The notes beneath the pieces were generated by a model. That model ran no database searches. It was not told the origin of the DNA and was given only the letters and a program-made list of their open reading frames with translations. A stretch of DNA of 64,000 nucleotides from Ciona savignyi. Taxonomy: Eukaryota > Chordata > Ascidiacea > Phlebobranchia > Cionidae. This document shows, piece after piece, positions 35,373-45,500 of this stretch. The stretch covers positions 395,485 through 459,484 of the forward strand of contig CH003232.1 in assembly GCA_000149265.1 (NCBI GenBank). The letters are read 5' to 3'. Made by a program: the position numbers and the translations under genes. Numbering within the stretch: the first letter of the stretch is position 1; each line of letters opens with the position of its first letter.

Positions 35373-37394
35373 GTAGATTGTAGAGGGTTATTGTATATAG
35401 AAGCGGCGCTATTCGTTTTAAATGTGTGCGAACTGAAAGTGTGCAAAAGGCAGCTTAAAAAAGATCCAATGTTTTCGTGCCTGTGCTATGGCAACGTTAT
35501 TCCTTGTTTAGATTAACTTTCTCAAAATTCCTATCATGTCCTTTGTCATGCACACACCGTGCTTGGGAAAGTCACGCAAACGCCACGACATTTTCGTCAA
35601 AATGCGCGACACATTGTAGAGCGAGCTATCGCAAATTTTCACGCCAGGTTTTTAAGATTTTGCGTAAATGTTGGCGAATAGAAGCTTGAAAGGTTATGTT
35701 TGGGCAAACGCTCAATAGCGTGTAATTAATTGAAATATCATGAATTCGAATAAAGTGAATCTCTGAACAATCGAGCTATTCCAACAACGCTACCTGCGTA
35801 TCAGCGCCACTTAAACAATATTTTAAAAACAGACCTCTGTAAATGCGCCTTTCCACATTTTAAACGTAATGTCCCGATAATCTATATATTATAGAAAAAA
35901 TAACCCTTAATAAGCGCGCCAACTGCCAATGTACTATTATCCACCGCACATATGGCTCGCTTATACAGCCGCAGTGTAGTTATCCAGTTAAGTATAATAT
36001 TCCATTTAATGGTTAACCCAGACGGCGGTTAGACAGTTCACCTTACATCCAAAACAAAAACCTGAAAGACAGTAGACCACAGCGATTGTATTTAGACAAG
36101 ACAGCTAAATGTACGGTCTATTGGATTTCTATAGGACTATAAAGTTTGGATGTCTGTCCCGGTAAACCATCCGAACGAGAAAGTTGAAATCTAATTCAGT
36201 AGTTGCTGCAAAAGAATCTGCTAAGTTGGGATAGGGAGAAAAATAAACTGTAGATTAAGCTGTTTATTTCTTGATTTTTCGATTATTTTTTAATCAAACA
36301 ATTATTTTAGGATTTTAACTAAAAGATAAACTTTAGACAAAGCTGTTTATTTCTTGTTTTTCGATTATTTTTGAATTAGACAATTACTGAAGGATTTTAA
36401 CTTATTTTTTTGTCGTTACTGATAGAATGGTTAAATATTGCAACTAAAATGTGATTTATTACTGTTTTTGCGGTGTTTCTAACTTTAATAACGTCTTAAT
36501 GTGCGCCGTAAAACTTTCGTTTTCTAAAAATCTAAAAAAATTGATATTTTCAGACCATTTCCTACACGAAAAAGTAAAATATTGAAATAGGTATTTGGTG
36601 TTTTTCAAAAGAATTCTTGTAATAGTATTAGTGCCTTTTTTGATGTATTACTTTAGGCTCAAAACCAGGTCTAAAAAGTAATATATAACCACGAATGCCG
36701 TAATATTAAGTACATAATGTCGAAAACAGTACGATTTCTAATATGCTCTATTTTGCAGCATTTTTTAGCTTAGCTAGTTATGTTTAAATTACTTTGCTAG
36801 TTTTGCCTTGTTTTCAAGCTTGCTTGTGCTGCTGCATTGTTGTACGTCACAATCGTTACTGTGACGTCATTGAAAGGAGGTTTATCGAAGGCTCAAGAAT
36901 ACGACAGACGGTAAGTTGTTATTATATCTCATGTACTTGGATAAGTGCTTTACCTTACCAAATGTGAACTTGGATAAGCGCGCCAACTGACCATACGTGA
37001 CGTATTTTCAAAGTCAGTGATAAAGTTACACAGATCAAACTTAATAACGACATATGTCGATATACTTTACCACACTAATCTAAGTTGACAAATACCCAAT
37101 TTAAGCATTAAGAACAGAGACGTGTCAGTCGTCGAAAATTATCAGACATTAATTCGCCCTTTGATTTTAAGTGTGAACGACGCACGCCTTTTAAACTTAC
37201 TAACCGATTTAAAGCCACCGTTGTGTTTTGACCTTTTAGCCCCGCCCCTTTTAAGTGAGCTGTCAATCAAAAGACGATTGACACGTATCAGAGGTGAAGT
37301 CAGCTGAGGTTTTTGATCAAAGGCTGAATCGATGTGTGAATAAGCTTACTGGATTATCGAATGGTTTGTTAGGATTTGGTGTAAAGATGAGTTC
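35373..37394. other. no gene recognised; possible regulatory patches
   Basis: It contains an ~85-bp duplication (36241-36405), a TGACGTCA at 36862-36869, a GC box (CCCCGCCCC, about 37239-37247) and a perfect inverted TGTCAATC pair (37261-37283). The open frames at 35477-35689 and 37122-37307 have no recognised domain. Confidence 0.45.
37261..37283. promoter_or_regulatory. inverted Meis/Pbx-like pair TGTCAATC / GATTGACA
   Basis: Perfect 8-base arms with a 7-base spacer; the left arm reads TGTCAATCA, matching TALE homeodomain (Pbx/Meis) sites. A GC box lies about 15 bases upstream. Function is inferred from motifs only. Confidence 0.35.
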
Positions 37395-37775
37395 GCTTAT
37401 CAAAGTTGATTTGTGTGGAAATGTGTATGGTAGGGAGTTTGGAAATGTGGCACAGATGGACAGGTGGTGTGCTTATCAAGGTTGATTTGTGTGGAAATGT
37501 GTCTGCTAGGGACTTTGGAAATCTGGCACAAATGGACAGGTGGTATGCTTATCAAGGTTGATTTGTGTAGAAATGTGTATGGTAGGGACTTTAAAAATGT
37601 GGCACAGATGGACAGGTGGTGTGCTTATCAAGGTTGATTTGTGTAGAAATGTGTATGGTAGGGACTTTAAAAATGTGGCACAGATGGACAGGTGGTGTGC
37701 TTATCAAGGTTGATTTGTGTAGAAATGTGTATGGTAGGGACTTTGAAAATTTGGCACAGAGAGACAGACAAAAGT
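37395..37775 (-). repeat. 76-bp minisatellite, reverse orientation, five copies
   Basis: GCTTATCAAGGTTGATTTG occurs at 37395, 37471, 37547, 37623 and 37699, exactly 76 bases apart. Units differ by only a few bases, so this array is younger than the forward array at 4330-5060. Confidence 0.95.
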
Positions 37776-38339
37776 GCATTTTTTTAAAAATACTTTTGGT
37801 AAATAGCTTGGAAGTACGGTGCAGGTATACTGGTTATATTTTTACTAATGCATGTATAATTATATATACATGAACAACGCGATTTAAATATTTATTCATT
37901 ATATACAAGTATAAATATAAAATTTACTGTTCCAGTAAAATAGCCCGTTTTTTTAACACAACCAGAAATTTAACATTAGGTTATTGACAATAAAAATGCT
38001 ATAAAATTCGGGGAGAGAAATTTCAAGTTGTTTTTACCTTCAATGACCTTCTATGACGTAATAATCGATTTGTGAATACCGCGTGTTACGTATAGTAGAG
38101 CAATTAACCTTTACTCGAGACTTTTGAAGAGCCTTCGAAATATTTTACAAGGGTTTAGGAACTTCGGGTGCCCACTTTATTATTGCACTTTACAGTTGTT
38201 CAATTGAGTTATAACATGTAAAGGTAAAGGGCTATGTTTTGGGTCTTTAGTTGGCGATTTTTGTTTCGTTTTCGGTTTAGATAAATGTAATCTGTAGTTT
38301 ATATGTGAGGGCTTGGTTTTGGTTTGCTGTCTTTTGTGT

Positions 38340-38550
38340 GGAAATGTTATGGTATGGATTTAGGAGATGTGGCACAGATGGACAGGTGGTGTGCTTATCA
38401 AGGTTGATTTGTGTGGAAATGTGTATGGTAGGGACTTTGGAAATGTGGCACAGATGGACAGGTGGTGTGCTTATCAAGGTTGATTTGTGTGGAAATGTGT
38501 ATGGTAGAAACTTTGGAAATGTGGCGCAAATGGACAGGCGGTGCGTTTTT
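38340..38550 (-). repeat. 76-bp minisatellite, reverse orientation, about 2.7 copies
   Basis: Same unit as 37395-37775, with GCTTATCAA at 38393 and 38469. Confidence 0.93.
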
Positions 38551-40077
38551 TTATCGGGTAAGCCGATTTTCCGTATTATTTTAAAAAGTTATAAATCCAA
38601 TAATACCAAGCCCGTTTTACGTAGCGAAAGTCGGTTGAAAAGGAACGTAGGTGGTATCTCTTTTAGTAAATAATTAAATAAGTGTGACCGTAAATGGATT
38701 AATTCTCACTGACATGCAATTCGTGACGTATTTATTCAATTTGAAACGATTTCAGACAACTCTATACCGATTCAGCTTGCAGCGTTTCAGCAAAAGTTTT
38801 TGGGCATTTCGTGGTTTTTTTAATTTGGCTTTTTAAAATTTTTGTGGTTGATTTTCGTCGCACAGTATTTTCTAGTTTTGGTTTAAGGCAATTTTAAAAT
38901 AATGTTGGAAAATTAAAAAAAATACACTTTTTGTAGCGATTTGTTAGGATTATGGAATGTGTTTTAGCCAATTCTGCGTGTATGTTTATTCACAAATTTA
39001 TTCTGGGTTAAAAACTAGACCTTTGAAACGTTAAACTCTATAAAGGATTTACCCTTACACATTGATAATACTGGAAATCTTGTTATACGTTCTGTTATAT
39101 AACTTGATTTGGTGAAATGATAATTTAAAGCAGACATTATTTGTGAATATTCAATTAAGGGATCTCGACTATAGTCGATAAATATATATTCATTGCGATT
39201 CATTTAGTTATAAGTCTAAGTTGTCTAACATCGAAAAAACATACATTTTCGAGATTTTACTCGAAAAAAATATCATTTGTTGTAAGAAAGGAAAACACTC
39301 CCTTTTCGTTCGCTTTATAAAGCTCAGAAGTTCGATATGCGATTTTAAACGGATAAATAAAAATCGATACCGGATTAAAATTAAACCCGAATAAGCCAAT
39401 AATGTGCCGCTCGCCAGTATTGGTTTTTAGAGCGGGTTTCTGAACAACAGATGCCGTTTTGGTAAAGTCTCAAATATTTTTTGTTTTTATGGGAAAAAGA
39501 TTCTTAAGAAATTGAATATTTTATCGCCCCAAATTCAATTAGATTTATAGAATAGAGATAATAACTCTACAAAGCAAGATTTAATGTTCAAATTAATCCC
39601 AAACTATATCAGTTTTATAGAATACAGCTAATAAGTCAACAAAGCTAGATTTTAAGATCAAATTAAATAGTAAGGAGGTATATCACAGCTAAATTTATTG
39701 CGAGTTTTATTATTTGTTTAGTTTAGAAATTTACAGCTGAAATGTGGAGGTATAAACGTTTATTATTTGTCGATATTTTGACGTTTTTCAAACATCAAAA
39801 TCTCTAATTAAACCAACCAGCAACAGTACTTTATAACGGAGTTCATGTAAAAGGTGCGATTTTTATATTTTATAAACGTTATGTCGCCTAGAAAAATTCA
39901 AATTTTGTAGAATATCCAGAGACCAAAAAAATATCGTTGCTAATTTTTTTATGATTTTTTTTATTTTTTATATAAATTAAAGTTTTATAAGAAAATTAGA
40001 TAGTTAGATGTAAATTATGTTTTCCCCCAACAACCGTATATTTACTAAAGCTAATGTTTTACATTTTTGTTTAATTT
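38551..40077. other. no gene recognised
   Basis: AT-rich. An ~85-bp duplication lies near 39535-39670 (TTTTATAGAATAnAG phrases). The minus open frames at 39015-39203 and 39208-39399 look like chance. Confidence 0.45.
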
Positions 40078-40185
40078 ACCGGATCTAGTTTCGAACCCAA
40101 GACCACTAGATCGAGGGCTCTCTTCGTGTTAATATCATTTCTGTAATTGATTCAGCTGCGTTAACCGTTCCGCTACACAAACAAC
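40078..40185 (-). mobile_element. tRNA-SINE family 2 copy
   Basis: Reverse copy with a good B-box (GTTTCGAACCCAAG) and head GTTAACCGTTCCGCTACACA. Confidence 0.7.
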
Positions 40186-40769
40186 GATTTTGTATTAGTT
40201 TTTATTTATTCGTTTTATTTCTCTGTAATTCGCCGTCACGCAAAAACCATTGGCGCATTTGGACAAGTACTACCACTGCCTTAATGATGCAATACTCCGT
40301 CACGCGTAAACAACCAGGCGCTGTTAAGCAGGTAATACCACACTGACGCAATTTGCCAAAAATGTAGGCATGGAAAAAAACATGTATTTACAAATCAAAA
40401 TGTGACGCAAGTAAACAGCTATTACAACATAAAAAAACATCACGATTAAGCCTAAGGTGGCGCGGATAAGAAGGTACATTAGTACCATACTAAAGATAGG
40501 ATAACATCAACACTCGTGCTTAACCAAGGCGGCCAGGGTTTTCAGACATTAGTTGTTTTGGTCTAAACTTTTATCTTTTTCGCCCCTATTGTCCCCGATG
40601 CTTTATCGAGTATACGATTTCCATGATCCGCGATTATGACGTGCTGTCTATTGTAACGTGACAATCGGTGACGCATCTCCAGGCCGGAAAAAATAATGGG
40701 CATTGTTAAAATGACTGTCGTGTAATAAACAATAATTTCCCATCCGTGTGGGTAAACACGGGGTTTGTA

Positions 40770-40931
40770 TTCAGGACGGGGCACGTTTGACCCTTCTCTG
40801 ACCACTAAACCCCAATGTTGGGACCCTGGGTAAGGACTTTAATAAAATTATTCAGGACGGGGCACGTTTGACCCTTCTCTGACCACTAAACCCCAATGTT
40901 GGGACCCTGGGTAAGGACTTTAATAAAATTA
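40770..40931 (+). repeat. perfect 81-bp tandem duplication
   Basis: Two 81-base units, 40770-40850 and 40851-40931, appear identical base for base. Identity this high in a diverged region suggests a very recent event or an assembly artefact. The unit lies partly inside a minus open frame (40563-40805) of unknown meaning. Confidence 0.95.
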
Positions 40932-42239
40932 TCTTGTAATTAATGGTTTTGTTGTGACCTATGGTACGTTTAATGATTACTCATTGTATGCTTTATTTAA
41001 CTACAAATCTAGGTAATATAATATAAAGATTAATTCACACAAGCAAACTGACAATGTACACAATGCTACACTGAACGATACAATGCACTAGTTAGAGGAG
41101 TTGGGAACAGGTTTGAAGTAGACCTAATCAACGCGGAGCGAAGCGCGGGAAACAATTAAGCTTAGAGCGAAAGTAGTTCGCGTTTATCACAGGTTTAAGC
41201 CTTTTTAAAATAAGAAAAACACACCTCCAAACATTTTTTAACGAGGCACAGCCTTTAAAACCTAACATTCGCTTTGCCGAAGTTTAGAGTTGTAAAATTT
41301 AAATTCTTGCTGCATTTCTAAGGTAACCGCTAAAGCCGAAAATTGTAGCGGCCAAAATCCGGTTTCCTGCATTTTCTAAAAAGTTAAGTTGAAACGTTAA
41401 TTTGTTTTATTTGCCAACGAAGACAGTTATTTAGCTAATGAGGTAATTGCAAACTTCTTTTAATCTTTGTTCAGTCAATTTCAATTATTCATTTGCTCAT
41501 TTACTTGTGCATTTTAAAGATAATGTACAATATACTATTAACCTATTAATAATTGGTTTTTCGTAATTTTAGATATCTCACTTTTTTCACATTGTTTTGT
41601 TAAGATGTAGCAATTTGTTTACAAATGTTTTACGATTTATGTTATTTCGTCTAATTATGTTTCAGTCTTTAACTCTTTAAATATTAAAGTTTAAACGCAA
41701 AACCTGTAAATTTGAGACTCATTTTAAAAGTCCCTATCAAACACATTTCCACACATATCAACCTTAATAAACGCGCCACTTCTTGTATATAAATTAAACC
41801 AGCGGCGCGCCTAGACAGGCAGTTGTATGTTTAAAACACGTCATTATTTGTGTATTCCCAGCGAATTCATTTTATGTGGGAGAAAATATCTCAGAGTTCA
41901 AAAGGTTAATTCAATAATGACATCATAGACTCTAGTATCGGATTATTGTGACTCATCGAACGGAAAATTTCGTTCTTTTTCATGCACTTAAAAAGCTTAA
42001 TTAGGATGAACAATCCTTTCGATTTTGGCTATTTAATTACATTAAACCGATGTAATAAATATGTTTACCACAAATTACCCTTTTTCTCACTTTTTTACTA
42101 TTTGTACACAAGATTTTCAGTTAAATTAAATAGTGTTTTTAACGTTTTGACGAGCTTTAAAATTAGCACATAATATTTTTGCAGATTTTGCTTAATCAGC
42201 CTAAATGTTAACGTTTTTTCCAAGAAATCAAGGAATCTT
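40932..42239. other. NAV upstream region, no exon recognised
   Basis: AT-rich. A 76-bp unit relic lies at about 41730-41830 and includes a TATATAAAT. No CH-domain or other NAV 5' exon was recognised here or further upstream. Confidence 0.45.
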
Positions 42240-42253
42240 TTAATTTTTTGCAG
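42240..42253 (+). promoter_or_regulatory. strong 3' splice acceptor before NAV start (cis or spliced-leader)
   Basis: A T-rich tract runs into TTTTTTGCAG ending at 42253, 36 bases before the ATG at 42290. No frame of the intervening 36 bases fits the NAV frame: TGA at 42281 is in frame. It therefore accepts either a 5' UTR exon or a trans-spliced leader, which is common in Ciona. Confidence 0.5.
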
Positions 42254-42289
42254 AAATTTTGAAAACTGGAGATTTCAAACTGAATAAGA

Positions 42290-42536
42290 ATGGATGGAAA
42301 GAAAGAAAACGAGTTGGACAAACTTCGAAAAACAATCGAAGAACTTCGGGCCAAAGCCGAGCGCTCCGCGGCGAATTCAAGCGCCCATAGCCCGGGGAGC
42401 GCGTTCAATTTCCCGGACTCAAGAAGCGCGAATACCACGCCTCATTCGGACACGACCTACACGGCGACGGATTCGAACCACTGGTCGACTGGTTCCGCGT
42501 ATTCAGCCCCAGCACTCTCGTCAGCGAGACATTTCG
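42290..42536 (+). CDS. NAV: NAV exon 1 (coding part)
   Basis: 82 codons plus one base. It starts MDGKKENELDKL, matching the NAV coiled coil that precedes the Ser-rich linker. ATG 42290 is chosen because TGA lies three codons upstream in frame. A weaker AG at 42288 could make this an internal exon instead. Donor GTAATT. Confidence 0.82.
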
Positions 42537-45500
42537 GTAATTTTGACGCGAAAAAATTAGGGAAAAAAGGGAAAAATGCATACTGAAATAAATATTAGGA
42601 CGTTGGAGTTAGTGTTAGAGCTGGGGTTATAATTAGGTTTAGTTATGTGGTGAGATTGGTCTTCTAGACATGGTTAGAATTAGTTTTCCCCAGCCCATTT
42701 TTTACTAATTTAGGCAAAGTTTTGTCAATACTTACACACTACACTTCGCTAACCCAACAATCCACTATAACAATAGATAAATTCTTCAATATTACTCTCT
42801 GTTCAATCAACCCCTTCCACTTTACCCCCAAGAATATTCTAATGTATAACCTCTTAGATATTTGTCCCCAATATATAAATAATATAATATAACCCATCTA
42901 GTTTTCCTCTCTCTCCATTTTTAGAACCCCCTTTATATTCTATAATATTTCTTTATATAAATAAACCAGTTTAGATGCCCGTTTTAATTTTACAATATTT
43001 CTTTATAAAAATAACAAACCCATCTAATAAACCCACTGTGCCATTTTTGGAACTCCCTTTATATTTAATATTAATACTTTATATAAAAAAAAAACAGTTT
43101 AGATGCCCGTTTTTATTCTACAATATTTCTTTATATACATAACAAGCCCATCTAATAAACCATTTGCATTTTAGACGCCCTATCACCAAACTCCCCGATT
43201 AACAAGCGGATATCATCCGGAAGTCTTTCGTCGATGAGTTCCCACGCGAGTCACTCAAGCGTGTCGAGTTCCGGCTCAGGCAGCAGCGGCGACAGCGACG
43301 GAAAGAAGAAGAAACGCTGGGTAAGAGAGCCGTGACGTCATTGTGTGACGTCACAAGAGTGCTTGTTAGAAACGCTTGACGATCGTTGGATTATTGAAAA
43401 TTTGTCACGAAATCCAAAGTGTTGGAGTTTTAATAGCGTTGTCGAAATTTCGTTTGAAATCAATTTGTGACGTCATAAACGTCGAGGTGTTTTTGTGACG
43501 TCACAAAAGTTGGAGACGACACGTGGCAAAACTTTCTTCTAACTTTTTTCGAATGTTTTGTTTTTTATAGTAAACTCGTCTCTCTATTCCAGTGGTTCTC
43601 AAACTTTTTAGAGTTGGGACCCACTATTAATTACCACAATTTTTGGCGACCCACTTAACTTTATATATAGTTGTTGTAACATGTGTGAGAGACGAAAGGT
43701 TCAATGACCTGAGGTCAGGTGAAGATCACGCCACGATTCAAGATTGTGTGATGACACATATTATGATAATTTCCCCCTTGATTTTTGTATAGGAAATAGC
43801 CAGTATAGTTAATCAGAGCTGACTATACTTTTTTCACGACCCCACCAGAGATTCCTTACGCGACCCCAACCGGTGGGTCGCGACACCCCCACAGTTGAGA
43901 AACGCTGCTCTATTCTTTTTACTGTTTGATTGTTTTACGTTTTCTATTCAACAAAATGCGATTATTCGGTTAACCCGACTGCGGACACGAGTTATCTGAC
44001 AAAAAAACAATAAATAAATTGTTCAATAGAAGTCCCCAAAACAAAAAAAAGATTTTTTAAGAAATTGGAAAGTTATCTTATCTTCCTGATGTTTTTTCAA
44101 TATTTAGAGCGTCGCAGTCGGCTGTGTCAATGGACAAGGCATTTTACAGACATTGCCTGAACTACAGTAGAATGCATTTTAGCAAATTGAAGGAACCCGT
44201 GAATCATACACAACACACTGCAATAGCCCTCGGTTGTGTCATTGGGCAAGGCACTTAGCTGATACCGCCCGAACCAGTCGATTAATGGGTTCCATTGAGA
44301 TCAAAAGAATGTATCGATCCCACACAACACACTGCAACAGCTCTAGTAACGACGGTGGGCGCAAGGTTATCTGAAAATTACCTGTGTAATAGCGCTACTT
44401 GCGTTATTCCAATCACGGGGATAAATATGAATATTCCATCATATCTCTATTATTAATAACGATGTATCTCCTGTTTTTTCTCTTTTGTGTCGGAAACTAG
44501 AGCGTAAAAGTGCCACCATAATTTTGATTAACACTTTTACATACCGCTTTCCAGCTGCCTCTTAAATCGTTCACAAAGAGCAATAAGACGTCACAATCCC
44601 ACCAAGGTCAAGAGTTCACCGACGCTGACGACTCGGGTTGCGCAACTTCACCTTCTAGAACTAGTTTTCGAAGCGGGAGGTAGTAATAGCGTTTATGACG
44701 TCATAAAATTGATTAAATGTAGTAAAATCTTTATATTTTATAGACCTAACTTTGAACAGTAAATTAAGCGTTTTATATATAGATTTTATTTGTTTCGTTG
44801 ACTGTGTTTGATATTTTCGTTTCTTGTTTTTTGTTTCTCCCATTTTGATATTAGCCTGTGTAGTTAGCCCATTCGTAACATGTCCGACCGTCAGCCGAAT
44901 GGTTGTCGGATCGAAACCAGCTGATAGCTAGTCGGTTGTGTCCTAGGGCAAGGCACTTAACGGACATTGCCTGAACCCAGCAGAATAATGGGTTCTACCA
45001 AATTAAATAAACGTGTTTATCATATACAACACACTGCAATAGCTCCGGTAACTCGACGGTAGGCGCGAGGTGATCTGAGATTGCCCGTGTCGTAACACCC
45101 GTCGTCGTCGGCACGGCCGTGTGGCCGAATGGTTAACGCAACCGACTCATATATATATATAAACGGTCCAAATGACGTCTCTATCTTGGGTTCGAAACTT
45201 GTGTCGGTAAAAATACCCTTCGTCGTATTTTCGCCTCTGGAAATAAAGATGAGCTAACCATGCCCCCATGCACAGTGTCGAGGGATCAACGGACGCGATC
45301 ACTTACAACGAAATCCTGCAAATCGTCCAAGAGAAAGACCGGAAGTTGACTGACGTCAGATTGGAAGCGCTGACGTCACAGCACCAGTTGCACCAGCTGA
45401 AAGACCAAATCGCTCAGATGCAGGTGAAGCATAAAAATCCCTGTTTTTTATGATTTCCCTTGAGAAAAAGCCTGTTTGGTCGGGTAGCTTGGTGGGTTAG

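Noticed and set aside
37294..38673. Several open frames across 37.3-38.7 kb and 4.8-5.1 kb
   Set aside because: They are translations of the 76-bp minisatellite (76 is not a multiple of 3, so all frames recur) and carry no independent coding signal.
40563..40805. 80-codon minus frame with a membrane-like stretch
   Set aside because: It overlaps the 81-bp duplication, no start context or partner exon was found and no family recognised; left as unknown.
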